Shown: in pieces, positions 1 through 43,200 of the stretch
Numbering within the stretch: position 1 is the first letter of the stretch
How the letters are laid out: every line of letters starts with the position of its first letter
Made by a program: the position numbers and the translations under genes
The notes under the pieces: model-generated
Seen by the model: only the letters and a program-made list of their open reading frames with translations
The model's database searches: none
What the model was told of the DNA's origin: nothing
Assembly: GCA_959347315.1 (NCBI GenBank)
Contig: OY365815.1
Span: forward strand, 15,069,270 to 15,133,269
DNA from: Bimastos eiseni
Taxonomy: Eukaryota; Annelida; Clitellata; Crassiclitellata; Lumbricidae
DNA: 64,000 nt
Direction of reading: 5' to 3'

Positions 1-87
1 CATCATTGTAGTGTAATTAAAATGTTACAAGTTAATAAAAATTCAAATTCGTGTTGATTTTAATTTAATTTTTTATCAGGTTCATTC

Positions 88-240
88 TTAATTACAAAAA
101 GTGTATAATCCTTCAAACTGTTCGTAATAATCATCATCATGTTCAAACAGTTCATCATATTGTTCTTGTGTTAACTCCGTATCGGCTGTGTAGGAGTCAG
201 AATCATCATCATTAGTTTTACTTTGAGTATTTTTTTTCAT
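88..240 (-). other. Short acidic minus-strand ORF, uncertain
   Basis: A 50-codon Met-initiated frame runs from 240 down to a TAA at 88-90. It is rich in Asp, Glu and Tyr (runs of DDD and the string YYEQFEGLY) and therefore looks less like random AT-rich translation. An in-frame TGA directly precedes the Met, and no good acceptor is seen there. It could be the 3' end of a gene or transposon protein read leftwards out of the window, or chance. I do not recognise a family. Confidence 0.2.
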
Positions 241-290
241 TCACATTGGGATAGAGTACACCATATTGGGAACCTCCCATTGTGTTAGAA

Positions 291-359
291 ATATTAGCGT
301 TGTATGCCATCGTAATGCACTTTGTGATATTTATTTACGAAGGCATATGACGCTAATAT
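291..359. repeat. Inverted repeat, MITE-like hairpin
   Basis: Two arms of about 25 bp beginning ATATTAGCGT pair with about three mismatches around a short AT-rich loop. The size and structure are those of a miniature inverted-repeat element. A target-site duplication is not clear. Confidence 0.5.
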
Positions 360-886
360 CCTAGAGATATCATTATTGGCAATGATACTATGTCTAAACT
401 AAACTATTATAAGACTTGCATATATTTAGTTTATTCGAGCGGTGGTGTAAACAACCAATGATAACGAAATTCGCCTTCAATGCTTGAAATATATTACAGT
501 CTTGCAGAAGTACATGATAAGATTTTTACAGTAGAATAATATCGTAGAAGTACATAATAACATTCTTGAAATAGAATAACATTTTGATTTTATCTATATA
601 TATAGTCAATAATTTAATGAAATGTGATTAATCGCGAAATAGATGTTAAAACAAGACAACAAAGGGTTTGAGTTTTGAGTCTATTTTCGTAACGCGTGCA
701 TTTTCGGCCGTCTGAAAATCTTCTGTATATTTTGTCTCTCGAGTGTAAGTCTTAAGACCTTTTTCATCACCATGTAATAGCATTAAATTCCTCGACTTAT
801 AGTCAAGTATATACGGTTTGCATTTAGATATTCATAAGCTCCAGTTCTGTGCGTGAAGTTCTGTCTAAGGTGAATTGCTGTTGTAG

Positions 887-32875
<31,989 letters not shown>

Positions 32876-32984
32876 TGCATGGCTAAATATATTATGTTGA
32901 ATATATATATATTTATATGTAAATAAGATATATATATATAAGATATGTATGTATGAATATATACTTTTTTGTAAAAAAATTGAT

Positions 32985-32990
32985 ATTAAA
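32985..32990 (+). terminator. Probable USP32 polyadenylation signal
   Basis: ATTAAA lies 110 bp after the USP32 stop codon in an AT-rich 3' region. It is a common variant of AATAAA and the nearest candidate downstream of the stop. Confidence 0.45.
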
Positions 32991-34473
32991 GCTTCCATGG
33001 CTGCCTTTTACAAGTACAATTAATGTTTACGGTACATTTTCTGGAGTTGTTATTGTCACTTCTGTTACTAGTTTGTCGATGTATCTTCAGCAGTCTCCAA
33101 ATAGACTGATTTGATGATGTCAAACAGCTGAAAGAATAGCAGGATTTTATGTTTATCATCTCTTTGAGTGTTATTAATAACTGATCATGTAGCAAATCAA
33201 AATACAATGAAACCTCTGTGTGCTACAGTTGAACCTTTGTGAGCCATGCCCCATTGCAAAGTAGTTGTTCACATTGAGGTTGTAAGAATTCATGCTATGA
33301 TACTTTCTTTGTATGACGTGCTGCAATCAACTATTTGCTTAAATTCAGTAGTCTGCCTTCCAGTCTTAGGACTTGCAGTGTTGTCTACCAATGAGGGTTG
33401 GGAGAACAGTCTTCTACAGGGGAGGGGGTTTAAAGTACATTTTGGACACAAACTGTGGAGTTTAGTTTCGATGACATAATGGCATGCAATACTGAGTTTT
33501 GGGGTTTGTTCTCCCATTCCAGACGTGGTGAGGGTGGGGGGTTCGGATCCCACTCCTCAGGAGCCTTGTGGATCTCTCTAATCCACAAAGTCATTCTGTC
33601 CAACAGAATGTGATGTCGTTGTGCGGTTTCACTTGGAAGTAACTGTTATGATCACAATACTGGTGGTTTCTTTTCTTTTTGTTTCCTTGCCTGCTTGGGC
33701 AGGTTTGTGCGTCCAATGTCGCCATTCGTCTGGTATGCGGTGGTTTAGACGTGTTCAGATTAGACCCGATTTATCCTTCCGATCCAATTTTGCACTAAAT
33801 ATAAACTTTTAAACTGATGCAATGGTGGGCTGGCTGTACTTTCTGCCAGAGTATGTTACTTCTGATGTTATGTAGGTTCCGGTACAGTTGATTCTTTTTG
33901 CATGCAGTGTCACAATTTTAAAAGCCTTGCCTGTATCTGTGTAGTTGTTTGGTGTGCATGGGGCATTTCATGGACTGTTTGTGTTGATGAGCAGGAACAG
34001 AAAGATCGCTGCAGTTGTCACTCGTTTTCTTATGAGGGTAATGGAGTTGACAGATTAGGCAGTATCATTCCTTTGGAGTTTTTTTTTGGAGTTTCTAAAC
34101 TGCAATTTCTTTTGTGTCATTCATGGGCGCTGTTTGAAAACCTGCTGTTAGATCTTGAACACTGTCCTGTTCACGTGAACTTGAATCATACTATGAACTT
34201 TTTTGCAATTTAGTCTTTCAAGGAAATTGTATATCCCTTCAAGATATCTCCACATTGCTGCTGCTGCTGTTTTGAAGCTACCCTCTGTGGTTGTGTCATG
34301 TTTGTTTAGAAGAGGCATATATATTTGTGGGACTGTATGTTTGCATGTACCAGACAAGACTGTGTTGATTTGAAGTCACTTTCAACTGTAGATGAGACTG
34401 TTGGCTGGGTTGTGTTAGACCTGTGAGTGGTGACTTTCCCAGTTTTCAGTATTGGAAACCATCTGTGTTTTAA

Positions 34474-34546
34474 CCTTTACCCCTCCAATTATTATGTCAA
34501 ACGCTTTAAAATTGGCCGTTCCCAGCGGCCTCAGGAGTGGTAAGGG
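34474..34546. mobile_element. 73-bp TTAA-flanked MITE
   Basis: Perfect TTAA on both sides (34470-34473 and 34547-34550). The ends CCTTTACCCCTCC and GGAGTGGTAAGGG are inverted at 11 of 13 bases. It belongs to the same family as 21451-21521. The TTAA target and short inverted repeats fit mobilisation by a piggyBac-type enzyme. Confidence 0.75.
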
Positions 34547-36299
34547 TTAATGTTTTTTTCTGGTACAATGCATTCTGTGTTGACTTATAGTCACCTATGT
34601 ACATCAGCCTATGTACTTTTTTTTGCCTGAGCCATTATTTAAGTTTCCATTTCCAACTATTTAGTATTTGAATATTATTTACTTAAAGATATGTTTGCTT
34701 GTTTTAATTAATGAACTCTAGCATCATATACACTGACAGGGAGTGCCTTTGTGAGATACACAGAAGGCAATGTCAATAATGTTCGGTTACATTTCAATAT
34801 GTTACGTGACTACAAGGATGTTGCGTACACCAGTAGATTAAGTCTGTGTTCTTGTAAATATCTGCATACACTGTTATAGATGGAATGGAAGCAACACGAA
34901 GTTGATAGCTGATGAATTTCTAGTTCCACAAACTGAAAATACGCATCTTTCAAAGTCGGACATTTGCTGATATTTTGATATTGCATGTTGCGCTTGAGGT
35001 TGGCAATTATTTAATTCAAGTTCTTTTTCGAATATTGTCGCTTAAATGTACTGTTAATGAGCTGGAAATGGAAGGGTTTTAATTTGTCACTTGATGTTGT
35101 TGATCCTGTTCTAGATTAGTCCAGCAACTCTCTGTCTCTGTCCTCTGTATATTGTGGTTACTGATTGACGTCAAAACTTGCAATTTTTTGTTAGATTTTT
35201 CAGCTGTGTTCTTAGCTGTTGGTTCGTCGTCATTTGATTCTCTTGCATTTCCGTGGGAGTGGTGAACATCCAGGAGAATGTCTAGGATGAGTCAATTTCT
35301 TTTGCTGTCTGTGTATTTTTCTGTCTCTGGTCTTTTGCTCTGGTCTGTCTTTTTCTCTTCTTTTGCTCCCTCGATTCTTACCCGCAACTACCTTCCTGTG
35401 TCCTTTCGTCCATCCCTCTTCTCTTCCTCTCTTTACTTCCTCCTTTATCCTTTCCTCGCTTCCACTCTGTTTGTATTTATGTCTCCTACTCATCTTTGTA
35501 TCTCCCGGTATGGTTCTTTCTCAGTCTGTCGTTGGCTTCCTTGAACTTTTCATGTTTGCTTCAACTGTCATATTGTGTGACTTTGCAGCTGAATTCCATA
35601 GATTACAACTGACCCCAATGTAAATTACATGGTTTTGGATCCTGCTGGTATCCAGTGTTGGCCACTTTGATTGTTTGCCGCTAACTCTGCTGTAAATATT
35701 CGTTCACTGTCTGTCCACTTTTGCTTGATATTAGTAATCGTTCTTGTTTATTATTATTGTTATCATCATTATTATTATCATTTTTATTTGCATGTTAGTA
35801 GGTAAATCAAAAATGATGAGTTATGTAAAAAGCCATAGTGAAATGTTTTGTCAAAACGTCTTAACATTACCTCACCAGTTTATTAGACTACTGTTTAACG
35901 GAGCAAACGACACTTTGCAGTAACTTCTGGCTTTTTCACGAATACACAGACGTGCCCACGTGTATAATGTTGCTTAAACGACGACCTGGCAGATCTATTT
36001 TGTTGATAAGAGACTTGAACAACAGATAAGTGTTTTATTTTGTCAATTGTAAATAAGAAATTCGTTCGATTTCTGCCAGATCTGTTCTTGCAGAATTCGT
36101 TTTTCTGTGTTGGCTATCTGTATTGGATGCTTTGAATTATTGTAAATGTGAAATTGTAGGCATTGTGCAGAGTTTGTTGCTGATGTTTCTGAATATAGTT
36201 ACTGCATTCCACTGAACGTTTTCAATGTGTTGTTTGTCTGATGTGTACATATGCACACATGCACCAAGTATTAGATGAAGAGTTGAAGACAAGAAAAAC

Positions 36300-36425
36300 T
36301 AAGTTACATCAATCATCATCATTGATATCATCATCACATGTGTCATAATTCATTGGCATCATTATCATCATCATTCACATAATCATCACTGACATAATCA
36401 TCATCATCATCACTGGCATGATCAT
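36300..36425. repeat. ATC/ATG trinucleotide-rich tract
   Basis: Interrupted CATCAT/ATCATC repeats interspersed with ATTG words. Simple-sequence DNA, no gene. Confidence 0.75.
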
Positions 36426-37069
36426 CTCTGTGTATGTATACATATGCTTCTAATTACACTGTATAGACGGTATAAAAAAAGGTATAAAAGGGATTGATGA
36501 AATATGAGAAAGCAGTCTAGACTTAGTTATATATAATATATATATATATTTATTTTTATATATATATTTTATATATATATATATATTATATATTTTATTT
36601 ATTTATTAGAACAACTGATGTTGTTTACTGTCAGCCATCGCTACAAAGTGTTGGTGGTGGTAGCGCTGGTAGTAACTGATATGAACACCAGCCTCTCTTT
36701 ATAGTGGGATTAATTGCAACTTCTGATATTACAATGTTGGGGACATACATCAAATCACACGTTCAGTTCATAATTAGACATTTGCAACATTATAACAAAC
36801 CTCATTTAAGGTCGTTAATGTTTTATTTGGCTCCTAAAGACAGCTTTACACACTGAGTTTCCTGTTTTATACATAGTATTTGTTTTGGGCTTGTGGCTAC
36901 CCAATGTGGAACGATGTTCACAACTTATAACTTATAAAGGCTCAACTAACTGTCGAGTGTGTTTTAAATGAAATGGTGTGCATTGGTAAGCTTTCATAAG
37001 ACAATTTATGAGTTCTACAAGAAGAGTGAGCACTGCTTCACTCGTTACACTTTGTTAATCTCTTCAATC

Positions 37070-37330
37070 CAGATTAGGACTACGATCCTCCTCTCAAGCT
37101 GACTTTGCTGTAACACGATCACTCAGGAAATTTGGAAACTGCATTTGCACTTGACGGCCCGGCAGAATGGAGTAAGCTGCCAGACTTTATTCGCAAATCG
37201 TCGACACTGTCGCACTAAGATTAGCCTTAAGACGTGTATCTGTTCAAGATTTATTATGGCTAGACTATTCTGTTACTTGCTTTCATGCAAGATTTATTTT
37301 GTTTAGGCATGCTATAAATGACAGTTTAAT
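37070..37330 (+). mobile_element. LINE 3' fragment
   Basis: Plus-strand frames give RLRSSSQADFAVTRSLRKFG and then, in another frame, LDGPAEWSKLPDFIRKSST. Together these form the C-terminal GP..W..LP signature split by a frameshift. It ends in an AATAAT repeat. Truncated and inactive. Confidence 0.5.
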
Positions 37331-38349
37331 AATAATAATAATAATAATGCCTTTATGAATGCTAATTCATGCCATCGCTGGGTTTTAACCAAATTGGTTT
37401 CTTTGCAGAACATGTGCATTTCTTGGCCTATCTATAATTTGTTTTGTGGTGTTTTTGGACTCAATGGGTTCATTAATATCTGCTTGGACTTGGTGCACAT
37501 TCCATTTCATTTGTCTTTGGACCTAATGCAAATTTTTTGTTTTTGTGCTAGTGCACAATATTGATATTGCTTGTTTGCTGGAATGCAGCTTGCACTTAAG
37601 TTGCTGTTGACTAGACACTTTGTTTCCAGAGCCTTGCCTCTTCAACAGTTGATGTTTCTGTATGATCAATGAGTAAGAAGTTCTAGTTTAAGATGAGGAC
37701 AATGGGAAGGAGAATGGGGCAAAAGATCAGTGTGTTCACTCGTACTAAGATCTTATCTGGGGGCTGTTTCTACTCATCCCCTTAAGACTCATTTTTTGCA
37801 CTTAGTTAATTCTTTGTGTCCTTTAACAATAGTTCTGTTAATGGCTGACTCGGTGGTAGGACAGTAAAGAGTGAGCGGTTCAACGAGTACCTGTTAGAAT
37901 GTGGATGAACACAAAACAGGATTCACAGAGGAAGAAGAAGGATAGGAGGGTAGCAGAGGTGTCAATCCCCACCTGAGTGATGGAGGCAAACCCCCTTGCT
38001 GATCACGAGTGTCAGAAAGGGAAGATTCCCCCCATGAAACTCAAAAAGTATTCCCACCCTACCTGAAATTGGGGGCATTTGCCTCCGGACCCCCTATCTG
38101 GACGCCCTGGGAGGGCAGACAGGATGACGAAGGCGAAATAATAGGAGGGTGAATCAGGCAGAAGATTATCTGACCATATCAGACACAGGAGGAGGAAGGA
38201 CTTGGAGGAACAGATGAAAGGAATTCCAGGCAGAGGAAGCAAACAATAGAGGATCGGGCTGGATGGAGAGAAGGAAAAGAGGTGACTATGACGTTAAGAG
38301 TCAATGCAACAAGACGGGACTTGCCTTATAATTATATGTGGCCGACCTT

Positions 38350-38870
38350 GATTGAATGGCTGTATTGCAGGCGTGTGCACGAATGATGTCGGACAAGTCC
38401 AGACATGTCGCCAGCGATCGGGTCAATAATGACTCGTTAACTACTTTCGCCGTCCTTTGCTGGATCATTCACGCATGTTCGATTACTGACTGACAACACT
38501 GAGGAATGCGTCGGCTATCTGTCTGTCTGTCTGTCCCATCTGTCTGTCCTATCTGTCTGTCTATTCTGACCACGCGTTGGCGGTTAGTCTCTGTCTCTCT
38601 CTCTCTCTCTCTGTCTCTATCTCACGCACGCGCGCGTTCTCATTGTCGCTTTACTCCCCAAGCAATCCTAGCCGCGGCCAGTGACAGGTAGGCCTATGGG
38701 GCCGACGCGACCGATAACTGCGATCGCGGCTGTAGGCTCGATCGCGCTAAGTAGATGCAGGGAAAATATGTGGATTAAGCGTTTCGCGACAAAAGGAATG
38801 CCACATACGCCGACGAAGCTTTTCGGCTAATATAGTAGTAGAAGGAGGGCATACTGGATCCACCATCGAA
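38350..38870 (+). promoter_or_regulatory. CpG-rich zone, candidate cyclin E promoter and 5' non-coding exon
   Basis: CpG-containing words (GCGCGCG, CGATCG, CGACG) are concentrated here, unlike the surrounding AT-rich DNA. A plausible donor, GACAG followed by GTAGGC at about 38687, could end an untranslated first exon about 1.5 kb before the cyclin E start codon. This is inference from composition and one splice-like site. Confidence 0.3.
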
Positions 38871-39562
38871 AGTCCAGTCCCTCCCTCTTGTCGTTTCTGC
38901 TTCTTATTACTTCGTACATGCCGCAGCAGCAGCTGTGTGCTTGTATAGAGTGTTTTCGTCGGCCTGCAGATGCCATTAAAGCTTGTGAATGTGCAAATAG
39001 AGCGATCGTTATTGACGCATCAGGTGTGCTGAGGATTATCTTTCAAGCGACTCAGGTCTGTTTCAAATTGATTCTACCTGGAATACTTTCATGATCGATT
39101 TTTAATTAATAATTATAGTTATTGAGATGATTGTTACTTTTTTGTGTTGCTGTTGTCGTTGTCATTATCATTATTAGTTTTATGTTGAGGTTGACCTAGA
39201 TATTTATTGCTATTTTTCCTGACGGTTTATTTGATCCCTCAAGATTGCAAAACTTAAGGAGCATTGTTCTGGAATGCTAGTTTTGCAGATACATTTATTG
39301 GTTGAAAAGTGCTAGGTAGGGCGACTGCTTTGAAGTGCTAGCTAGATAGCCATGGATAATAATATAATAATAGTAAAGTATGTTCTTAAATATTTAAAAC
39401 TGACAAAAAACCAGTATGATTACAATTATAATATGGATGAGTGATTACAAGTTATTGCAGTAGTCGAATTTAACTGTAAGGCAGCCATGCCAGGCGCCAT
39501 CACATCCTGCATCTAACTTTAACCAATGCCACTGCCTGCTGAAGGAAAGAACTAGATATTAC

Positions 39563-39596
39563 ATTTTTCAAGGAATCTATAGATTCCTTGAAAAAT
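39563..39596. repeat. Perfect 34-bp palindrome
   Basis: ATTTTTCAAGGAATCTA is followed at once by its exact complement with no spacer. A very AT-rich stretch follows (39600-39720). It may be the scar or core of an inverted-repeat element. Confidence 0.85.
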
Positions 39597-40206
39597 AGAA
39601 TAGGTAGAATATTAATAATATGATTAATTTATATTAATCAATTGATTAATGTGTGATTAATTTTTAATTAATTTAGAATAATTAATATTTATAATTAATT
39701 TTTAATTGATCTTTAATTTTTGTACATGCAGCCTTTAGTAGGAATTGATAAAATTAGGATGGCATTATTCTGGGATGGATTGTATAATGCGATGATGCTG
39801 TGCTGAGTGCCAAATTGGATGTTTGTGAGGCTTCTCTGCATGATCTGATCAGACTGTATAAGAGGTGTGTGACCCATGCACAAAAAGTCCAACCACCCTA
39901 CAGGTTATTAGGTTGTAGGAATAATAAAATCAATCTTGTGCTGGAGGCATGTGCCCTCAGGTTCCCTACTGACCCGGCAGGGAAAGAACGGACCTTGTGC
40001 ATCACATCGCCCTTGGTTGTCTGGAAAGAGTTTGCTGAATGCAGATGAATGTTGTTGTTTGGTCTAGGAACCGGTGAAACTTCAATATTATTTCAGTATT
40101 TCTTTTATTATTATTTATTTATTGTTATTGTTTCAATTTTACTCAATTTACTGTAGGGCTTCTTGCTGTCTGTCTCGGTTGAGTTGTGATTGACAACTCA
40201 GGTGAT

Positions 40207-43200
40207 ATGATGGCATCAGAAGAGAGTTTGGAGAAAAAGTCGGTAGTGGCACTGTGCACAACCAAAAAGCGGCGAAGACTACATAAGGTAAGTCTTAAAC
40301 TCTAACAAATATGGTTATCTCTGACATCTAAAGAATGGCATGTCTATCAATAGTAATGATGGTAACTTTTATCACCTCGGTGTCTAATTCACCAGTGTCT
40401 AATTCACCAGCCATCGACAGACGGCACACCAAAATCAAGCTGTAATTAGGTCAATGCCCAGGAGATCACTCCATAAGATAGTGAGGCAGAGGCATCATAC
40501 AAATATGGTTGATAAGCAATTTTGAAGAGGAAAGTGGGGAACAAAATGACTCGTGTGACTTGGCAGAACGGATGTACGCAGGTAAAAAAAGTTTAGGAAT
40601 CTGGGTCCAGCATTCCAGCAAGCAGAGACTTGTGTTTGTCAAGAACAGTTATTGCGTCGGATATAACCAGAGATAGACAATCGGATGACCTCGTTGAATA
40701 ATGACAAGTCTGGAGAATAAGGTCTGCTTTTAGCTTTTGAACTGGTCAGAGTTCAAAGTGTTCTTGACTCTTAGCGATAATTTGAAGCTGGGCCTTTCCA
40801 GAACCGGAAACCTGTGCAAATATTGAAGCACAGGGAGGGTTTGTGACTTATATTTGGATGTATATTGAACAAGTTATGGCTACAGCGAGAGTCATATATC
40901 AACACTGTTTAAATTACAATGTCTATGTTTACTGAACTAAGACGGATTAAACGAATTACTGTGGTCTTGACGATGACTCCATTGTTTTCCTAAAATGTAC
41001 TTTAGTATGCTTTCATCATTAATGTGTTAAACTATGTTGTAACAGAGCGCAAGGAAGCAGAACTAATAAATCAGTTATATATAAGCTGAATTGAAAATTA
41101 CTGCTAATGTTCACAATAGACTACGGTGCATTAGTTAACTTATTCACCAGTATTGGACTGGGCACTACTACTGCAAAACAGTTAACTTCTTTTTTGCACT
41201 AAAGCAGTAAAGCTGATTAATTACTACTGTTTACACTACTCTGGATTACGCATACTGTTTACACCACACTGTTGCACCTCAGTGTAAATGAATTTATACT
41301 TTTGTAAACTTTTTGCAATAAAGTAGTAGGCCTAAAGCTTATTTACTCCTGATGTTTACACTACTCTGGATTACGCATACTGTTTACACCACACTGTTTC
41401 ATCTCAGTCTAGACGAATATAGTGTTCATACTTTTAGTAAACTGTAGCCAATATTTTAAAGCATGTTCAGTTACACTGAAACAGGTTGTATGTTGTTGTT
41501 GTCGTTTTCTTCTTTGTGCTGTCTTGTTCCAATTTGGACTTCTTTTCCTTTCTTTTTCTGGTTTTGCCTTGAGTTTTTTGTATTAAATCTGTCCACAATT
41601 TGAATATCGTATATGATTATGTGAAGGCGGCCTTTAAGATTCCCACTACCCTTAGGTTGACTAGTTCTTCTTTAGCTAGGCAGTGGTGGTTAAGTATATG
41701 TATAACGTGATGAGCCCCTTGATAGACGCCTTGCATGGCTGCCGACAGTTAAATTCTACCTCTGCAGTAAATTGTGATCATCCGTTCATACTATGTTTGT
41801 AATCATACTGTGGTTTGTCAGTTCGAATATCATTTAGCAGAGACTATTATTAATGCTGACGTTACTGTAATGTCCATGTGTAATTGTTATAATATTTTGT
41901 AGTGAAGCCGAGGTAGCCTTTTAACTATTGTTCAGTGTCTTGATAGCTTTGCAAAAGGTGTTGCTCTATTCCTGCTTTCCATAGCATGTAGAGGAACTAG
42001 AGCTGTTGTTTTATGAGTGATTTGTTTCTTAGGACTTGAAATTGTTCGACAGAAACATCAAGATATCAGAACGAAGACAGCGCTGTCTAAATGAGGTAAA
42101 AGTTTTTTCGTTACTCTCGTATTTTCATTGGTTATAATGTTTGCATCTGGGTTCTTTTAGGCATATGTGTTCATGTAGAGCCACGCAAACTTAGTGGCAC
42201 CCAAAATTATGTCGATGGAGCAAGATAAGATTGTCAAGAGATGGACTCTTTGTTGTCATACACGAAAACATTATTACAGATTTTCCCGTCAATAAGTAAG
42301 AAAAACTAATTTTAAATGAACTGCTAAATAACTTAAAGTCTGAAACTAATTGAAGTTGTCATTTGACACTACAATAATGGGTCCCATAATATAATTTTGC
42401 ATAGGATCCCCAGAATATTAAATGCAGTTTATAGTTTACATAATGAGTCGGTCAAGTAAGTTGAGCTGAACTGGATCATTTTTGATGCCGTGCCGATCAT
42501 CTGAACAGAGCAAACAAACTGTTGAGCGCACATTAAATTAAGTCACAAGGTCAATCGGAGTAAACTATGAAGGCAAACACTCAGAGGGTTAAGGAGTTTA
42601 AGCAGATGATTTTCCCAACATAAAATTTGTGTTGGGTAAGTAGATGACTGGCACGTACGAAGACTGAAGGGTCTCTACTCTCCAGTTCCTCTCCCACTCT
42701 GTGGAGGCGTTGACTGGGTGGCCGACGTCTGCCTCTCTTGTACTGTGATGGCGTGTGCTTCCCACGTCTCTCTCACATACTGTGATGCTTGCCACAACAT
42801 GCGGCCATTATTCCCTTCTATGTACATTCATCATCCGTCTGCCTACTCATGTTATATAAAATTATTGGGGGTCCCTGACTAGCAACGCCCTTTTATTTTT
42901 CCCCCTTTGAACCATTCATTCTGTATTCTCCTGTATATGTTAAATCTTGTTGATTGGTCTTGGATTCAATAAAAAGTTTGATTGATTGATCGATAATTCA
43001 TCTTTATTTTACGCAGCATTTTCACTTGCATTATCATTTTCGTGCTTCAATAATCAATGTGCTATAATGAAGAGCATTTTCACTTACCAAATCACTGTTG
43101 TGGTCCAGCGTATTCATTTGCTGAATTTTTTGTGCAGTACGGTGCATTGTGACACAGAGCATTTCCTCTTTCATCGTACAGCGTTCTATGACATGGACCA

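Larger units (their letters stand above)
1..886. other. Left-edge non-coding DNA upstream of the first visible USP32 exon
   Basis: AT-rich DNA ending in the splice acceptor (tag at 884-886) of the first visible USP32 exon. In vertebrate USP32 about 19 residues, starting with Met-Gly, precede the homologous exon. I searched this stretch for a Met-initiated exon ending in phase 1 and saw none, so the first coding exon and the promoter probably lie left of the window. The stretch contains an inverted repeat (291-359) and a 50-codon acidic minus-strand ORF (88-240), listed separately. Confidence 0.6.
32876..40206. other. Intergenic region between USP32 and cyclin E
   Basis: I find no exon series that resembles a known protein. 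It holds the USP32 3' region, a 73-bp TTAA element (34474), ATC/TCA microsatellites (about 36305-36425), a TA-rich tract (about 36525-36605), a LINE tail (37070-37330), a CpG-richer zone (about 38350-38870) and a perfect 34-bp palindrome (39563-39596). Open frames at 38888-39094 and 39800-40048 have no recognisable domain. Non-coding RNA cannot be excluded. Confidence 0.5.

Noticed and set aside
33525..33560. B-box-like GGTTCGGATCCC
   Set aside because: No matching A box or cloverleaf could be drawn around it.
35230..35623. Overlapping frames on both strands
   Set aside because: Pyrimidine-rich low-complexity DNA (CTTCCTC/TTTCTC); no motif.
38888..39094. 68-codon plus-strand frame with Cys-rich segment
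   Set aside because: No recognised domain, no supporting splice structure and no link to cyclin E in frame.
39800..40048. 82-codon plus-strand frame upstream of cyclin E
   Set aside because: Non-repetitive, but no family resemblance, and it is separated from the cyclin E start by in-frame stops; possibly a repeat fragment.
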